Shown here one piece after another: positions 11,243 to 23,487 of a DNA stretch of 64,000 bases. The stretch covers positions 29,950-93,949 of the forward strand of contig MPNW01000223.1 of the NCBI GenBank assembly GCA_011800805.1. Direction: 5' to 3'. Under the pieces are notes generated by a model, which saw only the letters and a program-made list of their open reading frames with translations, searched no databases and was not told the DNA's origin. This DNA comes from Hirudo medicinalis. Taxonomy: Eukaryota > Annelida > Clitellata > Hirudinida > Hirudinidae. The position numbers were made by a program, and so were the translations under genes. The first letter of the stretch is position 1, and each line of letters begins with the position of its first letter.

Positions 11243-14200
11243 TTGGAATTGTTAAAAGTATCATTCTTTAACGTTCCAGTCACTTCACCATTCCACACCT
11301 CCTCCGCCTATAAATACTCGCGCTTAACAAGATCCGTGCAGGTGTTAGAAAGCCATATTTGGAAGGGATATCCATTACCTAATCGAATCTTCTTCAATTC
11401 AGCCATTGTGATAGATTGTAATCTTTTTCTTTTTCAGCTTTAACAACATTTTTTCAAACTATGATGCTTGCTTGTTGCAAACTTATTAAAATTTAATTGT
11501 AAAAAAATCGTTCTGAAATGGAAGGCGGTTCCCAGAGGAGAACGTGAGCGTTCATATTTAGAGGATGTCGAATAATAAAGATTTCTTTTTCTTTCTGTGT
11601 TCGTGCATTAAGTGGCTGCCTTCGCTCGCTGCTCGGACATCGAGAAAACCACTCGAAAACACTCTTTCTTTCTCAACAGCACAAGTAAGGCACACAATCA
11701 AGAGAGTTGCATTTTTTTTTACATAACTTTCCTATACTTTCGATGGTCTCTTGGTATGAGTGATTCAGAATAATATCTTCTAGGGAGTTTCCCTAAAATT
11801 ACCTGAGCATATTTTAACTAGAATTATGAGAATTGCGGAATTTTCCAGTTGATGATATTTTATATTTAGAATATTTTTATTCCAAAATATTTAGATTAAT
11901 ACGAAGTAGTAATAGACCTTATTTTCTATGAGGATGGTCCATCCAAAATCAACCGGCCTGGAGTTTGGAAAGAGCAGAAATGTTTTAAGTTTAGACAGCC
12001 ATTGTTACGAGATGGACCATAAGTTAAACAACCAAGTATCTGAGATCTAATAGACCAAATATCTAACCACAACGATGGCACGAGTGAGATGAACAATTTG
12101 GACCACACTCTACTAAAGCCTAGAGCTTAATAGCAGATAAAGTCGAAACTGTTGCAGTTTACAGAAACGAGTTTTTGATTACTAGGAGTATTTGAAATAT
12201 ATTACTTGAAAAGATGAATAGTTAGTGAACTTGGTTAAAGAGTTAGACATTAATTATTAGTATTGGGAGGTAAGAACCATTTAAGTTTTGTTTAATAAGC
12301 CAACTTTTACCACAAATATACTCTAAATTGGAACAATAATACTTAAATGCATTATAATGCAAAAAAAAAATCGATAAATCAATTTATATTTGAACATTGT
12401 TCAGGTTATTATTAACTAATATTTAATTACAAAATAAGTAAGCATAAAAGGAGAGGATGCCTTCGAAGTTAAGAAGCAACACAAACTGCTTTGATAGGAC
12501 TTGGCGCTTTTCCGTTTTTTTTTGCTACAGACGATTTCATGTTGTCCTAAATTATCATCCAGTGCGATTACTATTTTGTGAACATGAATATAATAGCGCT
12601 TATTAAAATATTTATTTATTGTGATGTCATAGCGACTTGATGACGACGACGACGATGATGATGCATGTGTTTTATTTGGCGCGCAGCCAGGTAGAATAAG
12701 ATTCGATTACAAGTATTCAAATGATTTCTACATTTGCACCTTTCAATCGAAAGAAAAATACGTGTGCTTGTTGATGATGATCGAATGGGCAACTCGAAAA
12801 TGAATTTTTAAGCTTCTGAGAAGCAATCCATTTCTCATTTCTTTGTTTTAAAATCATTTCTTACAAACCAATTTTGAGTGCACGTAGAAATATTATGGCC
12901 AGAGACTATCGGATCAAGTTTCTAAACTCTAAAACATTTAAGAATAATTGCTCTATCTCTGATGGACTCGTTATGGAATAAAAAACTTTTCTTTTCATTT
13001 TTACTTCGTGACAAAGCATTTTTAATAATTGCTGAATGATTGGGCGATAGAATACAAAGCATACAATGACTTGTTTTTGTAAATGTTTTGAAATATCAAG
13101 AGACGTGTTTCTACGACTGTTAGTTGAGCACATCAGATCTCTAATTGGTGCTGAGTTGATAAAAACAAAAAAAAAACTTTGCACTGAACAAGCTCATTAC
13201 TCGATGAAATGGTTTCTTTAAATGAAGTTATTAACCGTCATGAAACAGCATTCACACTAAAAGTTGGCAATTTTCTAACAATAACAATAACAGTGCCCCG
13301 ATTATTAGACCATTATCGTTGTCTCAACAAGTTGAACAACCAGAACTCAACAAAAGTCTTTGTACTTTCCAACGCCTTCCTAGAATAGGTCTTACGTTTC
13401 TCTTATTTTTCACTCAACATTTGCGCAACAATTCTTCAAAGTTTCCGGACATAACTTGGATGAATGTTGATGACCATCTTGTCATTTGTCTGACGGACAT
13501 CTGTCGATATATTGGTCCGTCTTTCGATTCATCGATAAGTCTGACGACGTATTTATTGCCCTTACATGGTACCTTCCAAGAATAGCTATTTGTTTACCTG
13601 CTCACTATCTCAATCTCCATTTTCCAATCAATGTTTAATCAATGAATTGATTAATTGGTTGGATGGTTGCCTGATTGATTGATTGATTGATTGGTTGGTT
13701 GAAGGTCAAGATTAACAGGTAACAAAGCACTGAGTTGAAATTTTATTTCTTGGTGGTGATGTAATTAATATCCAAATTTGGATTGGGTTTTTTTTAGCGA
13801 GACTTCATCTTTTAAAAGAAATATCATTTTTGTCATTCTCAATCAGTAGGCATTGGTGGACTCCTGTGACATCGTAAGGATTATTATATTTTTTTAGTAT
13901 TTTCTGCTCAATATTTACAATTTATCTTTACTTACTGACATCAACGAGGAGCCAAAAAATAGAATTAAAATTTAAAAAAAAAAAAAAAGGAAGAGGTTGA
14001 AAATAACAACGTAAATAAATAGCGCTGTGACAATGACGATATAAATTAAAATATTCGCAACTGAAATAATAGTAATTTCGTGAAGAACAACATAATTGCA
14101 TTGCCACAAATGACTTTCAATAGCACGCGAATGTTGCTAATGGCGTTTGAAAACGAGTAACCATTATTGACCGAATTAGTGGTTATGTTCATGCCGCGAA

Positions 14201-15440
14201 TTGGCTCAAATGGTGTCGTGTTTCTTCATCGGTTTCATTGGACGACATTTTACTTAATAACATGCAAATATATGCATAACTTGTTATTCTCATGTTGTTG
14301 TTGCCATCTAATATTCGCAAAACTCTCAATTTAAAAGTCCAGTGCGATTACCAACAAGGACATCTGGCCTTTCCATGACTTTCCAGATTTAACTCGGGAG
14401 AATTTTATTTATAATTAAGTTTGGGGAGGGGATTTTGAGATTGACAAGCAGAAAAGGGTAATTTCATAATTTCGAGATAATTTTGATGGAAAGTTGAGAA
14501 CGAAAAAAGTCACAACCTAGTGCACGACTTGGATTTATATTTGGACGTCATGAAACGACAATAATAAGAGAGTGAGTGCAGGATTAGTTGACCTATAAAT
14601 TACCAATTAAGGCAGGTTGGCATATCGCGATTTGAAAGTCATCCGATATGCGTGCAATATTATAAACTCGTAGTTTTAGTGGGTCGATAAAGATGGCGCC
14701 AGGTAAATTGTGAAGGCAAAATCGACGATTTAAAAAAAAATATATTAAAATTTATATTATAGCACACTATTTATATTATTAATGAGAAACTTTGTCCAGA
14801 AAAGTTGGGTCTCACTCGAACTCCATATTTGTAGAGCACTTAGTCACACTCAAGACGCAATCACTGCTGAGTGTGAATAGAAAAGTTATTGAAGCAATTA
14901 GTTAAGATTCGCTAACGGCGCAATGAAAACATTGACTTTGTGATTCTTCACTTCGTAAACCCATCGCTAATGACTTGTTCTATTTCCATTACACATGAGG
15001 GAACTGTGACTTGCCCTGACAGGCATCCATTTCATTTATTCATCTAAACGCCAATTAGGACAAGAAGCACGAATTTTATTCCAAGCAGCAATCAGATTTA
15101 GTGAAACAGTTAGTAAAATAATGACTCCCAAATGTCTGACTTGAACCATCATTGCATCAAATGAAGCAAGAAATTTTAACAGCAGCAGCCAAATCAAAGC
15201 ATTGCATCTAAACTTGAGTTGCAGTAAAATATTATGTACAGGGATAATTTGCTGGCAAAAATAACCACATCAACACATTAATGGAATGCAGCGAGTTGGA
15301 TCTTAGAAGCAATATGAGCAGTGACAAACACACTTTCTTTAAAAAAAAAAATATTATAATCTGAAAAAAACCTCAAACATAATTAAATAACATAACTTTA
15401 AATGCACAACACCTAAATTTTACAAAATCCCAAACAGCCC
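11243..15440. other. Gene-poor 4.2-kb region
   Basis: Nothing coding could be supported. The region has AT-rich sequence, an A15 run near 13976, a GAC/GAT cluster at 12641-12662, and an ATTG tandem repeat near 13.67 kb. ORFs at 12906-13184 (-) and 13319-13585 (+) have no recognisable motif and no splice partners. The right end should include the HID1 3' UTR. Confidence 0.45.
13645..13702. repeat. Degenerate ATTG/GGTT tandem repeat
   Basis: Irregular 4-bp units (attg, ggtt, gatt) run from a tgaattgattaattgg block into gattgattgattgattgg and ttggttgg. It is a simple-sequence tract in the gene-poor region. Confidence 0.8.
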
Positions 15441-18400
15441 CTAGACCCTCTGAATCTCAAACAGCTTGACGTCCGTGTCGTACCAGATGGGAGGATCAAC
15501 ATTCCTGAAAAATGTCAACATCAAGAAAACCTGACCAAATCTAATAACATCATTTCTAACTTGTAAAAAAATAATTATTTAGAAATTATTTAAAAATTAG
15601 TTATTTTTATTTAATAATTACAAAAACCATTAGTATGACTACCTGAGATAAATAATGCCCCACATGTAAGTCCTGAACCACATGGTTGTGCCAGAGTTGG
15701 TCTGATACTTCCTGATCAGAATTGGATGGGGAACTGGCAGAAGACCAACCAGTGTGCCATGTTGGAGGAACTTCAAGATCTCTGACTCGTCTGTGAGTCC
15801 TCTGCAAAACAAACAAACTGAACAGAAAGCAATTCAAAATACAAACGAAACAATACGAGTGAATGATCCGGCTAGCTTCATAGATGTTTTACTGGCATGG
15901 TTGAAAAAGTTGGAATCATTCAAGTACATAAAAAAATTACGATGTATTTAAATTGCATGACGCTGAAGTGCAAAGTGAATGCAGCTATTTTTACTTGTCA
16001 ATGCAGATCTTCTCGACCTGAGGGACAAGGACCTGAAGGAGTCTCATGATGGTTTGCAGGGGAAGTTTCTGCTTCCAGCTTTGAACCTTGAACCAATTGA
16101 ATCATTCCAGAATGACTATCAACTAATCAACTATCAATCATCAATGTTGCAATTATAAGAAATTTTTTTGACTAAAATTCTTAAGGTGCCCACCCATTCC
16201 GGACTAGCCAGCCAATTGGAACTTCCTTTTCTAGGCAGGCGAGGTTTCTCTGAAACAGCGTTGGAGTGGATGGAATTTGTAGGACTGGTGGCCGTGGAAG
16301 AAGTCTGAAAAGAAAAAAAGGAAATAGAAAATTTAAAAAAAAATGTTTTTGCATCTAGAAAAAGAAAAGCAAAAGACATTAACAGGATTGGCTGCAGGTT
16401 TAGAAGCTTCAATATGTTTAGAATCTTTGGCTTCAGAGTCCAAGGTGAGCAATGATGATGCTTCCACATGATTGGTGGCAGTGGTTGATGAGGGGAGGCA
16501 TTGTTCTGATGGCATGGAGGAGGGGTTCAGATGGTTTGCATCCTGCTCCAGTTGAGAAGGAGGTCCAGAGTTTGGGTTGACTTCTGTTTGGTCTGTGGTC
16601 AGGTTGGCAGCTGTAGCCTTCTCTGTCATCTTTTCAATGCCTGGTATTTAATTATTTAGTTTATAAAAGCAAAGAAATTTCATTTCATTTCATAGCTTGA
16701 TATATTCCACCTCTTACGTAAAAGATTCATCAAATCATAATTCTACTGAAAACTCATTCAAGCTCTACTCCTGACCAACACAACTCTCAATTTTTTCTCT
16801 TATAAAGGCTTCAACGACGACTCACTTTAATTCTAAATAAATAAATTAATTTGAATCAAGCCATTTAAAAATAAAAAATAAAAGCAATAAAGCTGGAAAA
16901 TTATTCAAAAAATAAAATAAAATGAAGCGCAATAAAAAAATGAAATTTGGTGAATGGGTGAACATTCTACCAGGAAACGAGCATAAAACATAAAAGGAAG
17001 GATGGAACAAACTTTCTAAGGTCTTAAACAGAGGAGTGGAAGATTCAGCGGTTTCATAATATTAATTAAAAAAAAAAAAAGAATAGTAATAATAATAATA
17101 ATAATAACAATAACAACAACAAGAAGACGAGTCAAGTAATAAAATAAAACAATATATTCAAGTTTTTCTCCACCTTCACTCCGTTTACAAGCGTTCGTAA
17201 CTAACTAGCAGGCAAGAACATGCTGAGTTTATAAAAAGTATATAAAAAACGTCACAGCTATTTTTAGTACAAGTCCACTGCACTGCACAAACTCTGCAAA
17301 AGTATCACCTGGTCAATAACAAACATGAATCCATTAAGAGATCATTAAGAGAGCAGGCATATGAGGTGATGTTCATCATGTACTTTCATAACTTTCAATA
17401 GCTATTATATAAAGATCATCTAAAAAATGCTAGAGAAATTGAACAATCCTAAAGCTATCCACTTATTTTAATATAATTATGCCAATCCAATCATTAAACA
17501 TCTCTTTCAAATCACTCACCAATCATTTCTGCCAGCTTCATCTTAATATAACTCGGCTCTCCCCCCGATCCACTTCGGTGGACCTGGCTGGCCAGTTCGC
17601 AGAGTGGCACGGCCGGCTGCACCGTCGGGCCGTTTCGACTTCCCGAGGTTCCGACAGCCGATTTAGAAACATTCTCGTCCTCTGCGACGCCTCCCGTCGC
17701 TCGTCTCGAGAAAGGAACTGCGGCATTCCCTTCCGGAAGTTGGACCTTTTTGATGGCACCGTAAAGTTCGATATCCTCCTCGTCCATAATGGAATGTATA
17801 AATTTACTCGTCATCGCTGCAATCAACGACCCACGGGTGAAGTTAAATTAGAAGCCAGTATCGGCAACGATGAAGTTCGGCTTTGAGACCGAAAGTACCA
17901 TTCCACCGTGCCATTTGACATACCATGCAAGAGTTTAAACAAATGCTCCTTTTGCAAAGCAGACAGTAAGAAATCAAGCAACATGACATGCCATTTGTTC
18001 TACAGCTAAGCATACAAGGAAGAACATAAAATATCATGTTTTGGGTGAAAATTTAACCTGACTAAAGAGAAAATAAAAAGAAGCTAACATACAAAGGATC
18101 AAAATCGACAACATCCTCACAAAACCAACTCAATTCAAAATAACCTAGAAAATTACACAATAAAGTAGGAAAAAATATCAAAATATCAACTGGACTTCAA
18201 AAATCTCACCTGGAGTGGCTGCAAGAGATGCTTGGAGGGTTCCAGGTTCCGCATGAGCCGCAGGAATGGATCCTTCCATGGATGGATCGTTATCCTCGGT
18301 CTGGATGGCCGAGCTGGACGAGAGTGCTGCTCCTTTAGAAAGCTTTCTTGTGGATCTGGTCAGAGATTTGGCGATGCTGGCATGGTCTGTCGGCAGGCTG

Positions 18401-21400
18401 GCAAGCTGATGGAAGATCTGCCTTTTTCTGATTATGGTATACACAAGGTTGGAGTTGCCTGCAATAAAATATTTACATTAAACATCTAAAAGTGAATTTA
18501 AATAAATGCTCGTAAATTTAGAGAGGGAAATTAGTTAGTCGATAACAATGGAGAACAGCCCACCGTCAAACTGGTACTGAATGATGTTGTTGAAGACCTC
18601 AAGGAGGAAAAACATTAAGTGGTGGTTCGATGGACTGGCAAACAGGAACCAAGGAGTAGAAAATGCCTGGAAATAATAGCCAAAAATAAATGACAACAAC
18701 AACAACACTTAAACATTAACCAAGGCTTTCATGAGATATTAGCAATTCACTGTAATGGTATGATGTAATGTTTCAGAGTGACCATAACATTGTCAGAGAG
18801 ATTCACAAACCTCTAGCAGATGAAGAAGCTTTGTGCTAGCCACCATTGATAAGGTTTTCAGATATGGTGATACTGTAGTGATAATGTGATCATGAAAATT
18901 ATGTGAAGCATTGTAATACATTACACTGACAACTAAAATTATGACACTATAACACCATTTTAAGAGCGAAACGAATGTCTATCTGACATTTAATAAAGTT
19001 GATGATGATGAATAGCTAAAAATAATGTATTGTTGTGCTTTATAAGTGAGTCACCACAATTACCACAGCAATTATTATCAATTATTAACATTAAATAATT
19101 TCAGAAAGACTAATAATTGTTAACCACCATTAACAATGATTGTCAGGAGGCAATCAAAGAGTGGCTGCAATCTTTGGTGACCCGTCGTAATGATCTTGTG
19201 GAAGACCTGATGATGCATTTTCAAAATACATTTTATATATTAATTATTGTTATTATTACAAAGATTGTCATCATCATCATCATAAATGTTGTCTTTGTCA
19301 TCATAAATGCTGCTCAATCTAAACTTTTAAGTGACTAACTAACAAACAAAATTTTCTAATTAAGATTTTGTTAAAAATCAGTCAAAAATTAAGAACAGTA
19401 ACCATTATCAAAGCCATCCAATTTCAGGTAAATCACAGTTGCATTTTTTATAATACATTATTTTCTGCTCATAAAATACAGTCTTGAAATTATGACAAAG
19501 TAACTCGTGGTCGTGATTTGAAAAATAATTTTAATGGAGACAAACAAAAATAGGAAATTCAATCCAACGTCTATTAATTCATTGTAACAAAAGACAAAAA
19601 CGACTCACAATGATTAGCAGATCAGCATGTGACCCAGTGAAAACAGGGATGTCCATGGGGACCCTGACAGTGTAGGGCTTGTTCAGTCTCACCCCAAAGT
19701 TCCTCTCCCCACTCAAAAGCAGAAGGATGAACACCCCGATGTGCATGAGACCGACCCGAGCTTAGAAAATAATTTTTTTAGTATCCTCCACCCAGCAATT
19801 TAAGAAAAGTTAATAAGTATTTCTAAATTATTCTCTAATATTTCTTGAATGTTTGAGCTGTTTTATATTTTAGAGATATTATTTACATTGGTCAGATCTT
19901 GCATCGTTCAGGTAAAACAATATCGGGACCAGGACGTCCAAAACGTCACTGCTCTTGAGAACGTAGAACATGAATTTCTGAAAACCATTTTTAATTGCAA
20001 ATTACTGATTTTAAATGAAACAATCATATTTTACACAAAACAAAACATATTAACATATTGAATTTGAATAAAACAAATCGATATAGCTTAGAAACTCATT
20101 GAACTGCAGTTCATTGCAGAAACTGCGTCTGACAAATACCATCGTGTCAAGAACATCACAAAAAAGAAATATAATATAATATAATAAAAAAAAAATCCTA
20201 CTAAAATTTAATATAATAAAGAATTAATAAGCAAATACAGAAATTGGCAAGAAAATGTTCCAAAGAATACTTTGTTGATGTCACAAATCTTCCAAAGAAA
20301 GACCAGCAGCTCTTGATGAAACTGAATCTTCTTGCAGGAGCCCGGGAGGTAGGTCTGCATGAGGGGGTTGTTCAGGAGACGTGTCAGTCCCTTCAGCATG
20401 AATGCAAAGTCCTGGAGGTGGATGTAGAATTACAGATTTAAAACTTATTATAAGTCTTACTGAGTCCTTGGCAACCTAACATGGAAATAATTTTAAAACA
20501 AAACAATAAACAATTCATTAAATTTCATTGCCTCCTCTCTGTGAATCCTGGACAGGTAGTTGATGAACAAGTTCTCTGATCCACCAAATTGGCCCTGAAG
20601 ATCAAAGTCATACTTCACAAAAACAAATAAGAACTTCTCCTAAATGTCTCAAAAGACTTAATTTAATTTCAACAAATCCCCAAAACATCAGAAATGATGC
20701 ATTAAACATTGTGGAACAAGAGTCTGAAAGTTAATCAATGTATAAAAATACTACTTAACTAAATAAATAAATAAAATATCTATATTTGTTATGGAAAATT
20801 GAACCTCCACGGGTTGTCTGTTTCCAGGACTGGTGGATCCGGATATAACTTCGGATGGAGTCGAGTTGACGGCATAATCTCCATCCAGAGTCACACACAG
20901 GACATGGAGTGCCACCTGGAAAATACCATTAATTGCGTCATGTTTGAATGCTCAGTAAAAGAAGCAATAAAATTGAAATGTAATCTGTAAATGCTTCTTG
21001 CATTTAATCAAGATTAACAAATCTCCAAGAAAAATCAACATGGCATGTCACACTAATTGGAAAAGATAACGGTAACGATAAAGAGTTTGATTAGAGTGGC
21101 TACATTCCACAGAACTTCAAGACCACAAAATAAAAACATTGATAGAATTATTTAGGAGATGCTAAACAGACAAAGATACACAACAATGACAACAGTAACT
21201 TTAATATGAAAGGAGTAATAACATTGCAAATAATACCAACAGCACCAAATAGTGTTAACAACAACAATAGCAAACAATAACAACACAATAACAACAACAT
21301 CAAGAAAACTGTCACCTCGACGAGAGGCTCCCTGAAGTCCGAGAACATGAGGTAATTGTAGGGTAGGCCATACCCGACCGGATCGTAAGAGCAGACCACG

Positions 21401-22978
21401 TTGAGGAGGGAAGTGAACAGAGGCAGGGCATGCCTGTTCTCAGTGGATGTGAAGTAAGCTATCCACTGATTCAACTCTGTCTGAGAATCTGAAAAAGTCA
21501 AATTAAAAATCAAATGATTACAATATGATAGAAATGATTTACTCAGTTTAAGTGCAATAAATTTGTTCTACGTTTTACGAAATAAAATTGCGAGGGCCCA
21601 ATTAATCAAATGATGTTACGCATTTACGCCTGTCGTAACTAAATGAATGTAACTTTACGACTTCCAAGGATCCTAACTTTAAACAGCTATTTGGAAACAC
21701 CTAATTTCTAAATCATTTCATTCAAAACAGGATTTCATCACAGATCCAACCAAACACGTTCTAATTTAATTTAAAAAATAGGAAAATAAATGGAAAATTA
21801 CTTAATTGCAATCAACTCTAAATAAAAAAAAATTAATTACAATTATAAACAAAAGCAATCATAAAATAATAATAAAAAATTCCGACCATTTGAGGAGAAA
21901 TACATGGTCTCTGAGAAGCAGGTGAGCAGCAATTTTAAGACCTCAGTCCGATTTTGATCGTAGTTGGCAGTGGAGGGTGGGTTATGAGTAAACCCAACCC
22001 CTGCTGCCCAGATGTACTCGCAACTGTCAATGGAGGTCATGTCTTCGGGATTGTCCTGCAGATGATGTGAAATGTCGAAATTGACATTAAAGAAGTGGTT
22101 ATTAATGCTGTCCACCAATAAATGGATGTTGATGACTAACCGGGCCTGACTTTTTACTTGCACTGACAGTGAAGTCTGGACAAAAGAGCAAGTCCTGGAA
22201 GGTTGGCAGTTGTTGAAAATGTAAAAAAAAATTTTAATTGTAAAGGAATAATAAAAAACAGCAAAAGTTATTCTAAACAATAAATAAATGTTTTGTTATC
22301 ATTCGTTATCATCAAAATTCAATTTATCAAAGTTATAAGCTCACACATAGTGCTGTGATTAGTGACTGAGCTAGAGGCACACTTCCATCCTGAATGACAA
22401 AAAAATAGTTTAACAAGCTGATTCAAAAACGATAATTCTTAAATTCACCTCATTCTCATCTTTTCTGTGGCCTGGAAGGGTACTCCAGAAAAATCCTCTC
22501 CAATCTGGATCTTCAAAGATGTAGGGAAGAATTCTGATGAGCAGCCTAATGCAATTTTGAACTGTGGAAACAATCAAGAGGTAGCCTCAAAACAACATAT
22601 AATGTTTTTAAAATAAAATATTTAACAAACCAGTCTGTTCATCCTTTACAGACCGACAACCTGATTCTGCCACCTGAACAAGTTTTTCAACTGCCTTGTA
22701 ACATAGTGTTGCCAGATTAGATGGAGATTCTTCCCTCAGTGCTCTTATTTCTGCAGCTGGTATAAGCGTAAATACATCCTGAATGCATGTGGCCGCTTCT
22801 GACCAAAACTGGCTCCAAAAAGCTTCATCATTAGCGTCGACCGGCTGTAATAATTTTCCAGTCATTTAATTTCAATATGAGGCTCATTATTTATGAATAG
22901 TGACTCATTTACTTGGGTCCTCGTTGTCAATTGAACTACAGATTTTCTAAAATTCAATTTTGTGTCTGTATTTCCCAT
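15441..22978 (-). CDS. HID1: HID1, neuropeptide-sorting/trans-Golgi protein
   Basis: Twenty-one phased minus-strand exons: 22913-22978, 22631-22844, 22449-22561, 22345-22389, 22141-22194, 21887-22055, 21316-21488, 20805-20915, 20532-20594, 20271-20411, 19887-19977, 19609-19760, 19128-19206, 18811-18872, 18564-18666, 18210-18458, 16384-16640, 16194-16304, 15995-16086, 15643-15801 and 15441-15504. They encode 855 residues (human 788). HID1 acts at the trans-Golgi and on immature dense-core vesicles in neuropeptide and hormone sorting. The protein starts MGNTDTKLNFRK, with the Gly2 expected for myristoylation. Near-identical blocks include PAAEIRALREESPSNLATLC, FEDPDWRGFFWST, RLNKPY-type loops and the C terminus WYDTDVKLFEIQRV. 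Low conservation is limited to a Ser/Thr/Pro-rich segment in exons 16-18. Intron 9 starts with gc. A further in-phase exon lies in intron 16 (see 17520-17816). Confidence 0.97.
17083..17125. repeat. AAT/AAC microsatellite
   Basis: A run of aat units grading into aac units inside the long HID1 intron 16. Confidence 0.85.
17520..17816 (-). CDS. HID1: Probable HID1 cassette exon (99 codons)
   Basis: This open minus-strand segment has an acceptor (gattgcag|CG) at 17817 and a strong donor (TTG|gtgagtg) at 17520. It is exactly 297 nt, begins and ends in phase 1, and both flanking HID1 exons (ending at 18210, starting at 16640) join in phase 1. It can therefore be included or skipped without changing the frame. 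It encodes MTSKFIHSIMDEEDIELYG, then a Gly/Ser/Pro-rich stretch, then SYIKMKLAEMIG. It would insert within the variable linker of HID1. It is clearly more GC-rich than its surroundings. Alternatives are an internal first exon starting at ATG 17814, since that ATG immediately follows the acceptor, or a short nested gene. I recognise no domain in it. Confidence 0.6.
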
Positions 22979-23487
22979 TATAAACTAAATCGATGATATG
23001 CTGGAAACGTCGGATCTGTACAAAAATATCAACAAATGATTCTTTACAAGCACCGTTGGATTACGTGCATCAGGGACGTGAATGCCTTCTGCTATGAAAT
23101 GTCGAGTAAAGAATTAGGAGTAAACGCTAAGTAGCCAATCTAAATATTTAAATAATATTTATTCGTTTGTAATGATTGTAAAGATTTAGTTTATTTTTTA
23201 CACAATTTTAAAATAAAGTTGGCATAGGGTTGTATATTGTTTAATGCTTAACAACTATATAATATTATTAAGTTGTTAGAATTGACATAATGGGTGTTCA
23301 TCATTATTGGCCTTTGACGAACGTTGCTGTAGTGGGCTGTTTTTTGCGTATGGATTGGTTCGATAAGGCACTTTGTAGAGGGTAGTTTTGGTGGCGTTGA
23401 TAGGGCGCTGGAATAAACAAATTCATCAATTAAACACACAAAGAAAGAGATTCGCACATCATTAAAGTCAGATATTAATGAATTCGA
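22979..23487. promoter_or_regulatory. Shared divergent promoter region, HID1/APBA
   Basis: Only 509 bp separate the HID1 start codon (-) from the APBA start codon (+). Both core promoters and 5' UTRs must lie here unless 5' non-coding exons exist elsewhere. No TATA box or other defined motif stands out. Confidence 0.55.

Noticed and set aside
12906..13184. 92-codon minus-strand ORF in the gene-poor region
   Set aside because: No family resemblance, no flanking splice sites that extend it, and high AT content.
17479..17886. 135-codon ORF on the plus strand
   Set aside because: It is antisense to the in-phase HID1 cassette segment and has no splice partners; GC-rich sequence keeps several frames open.
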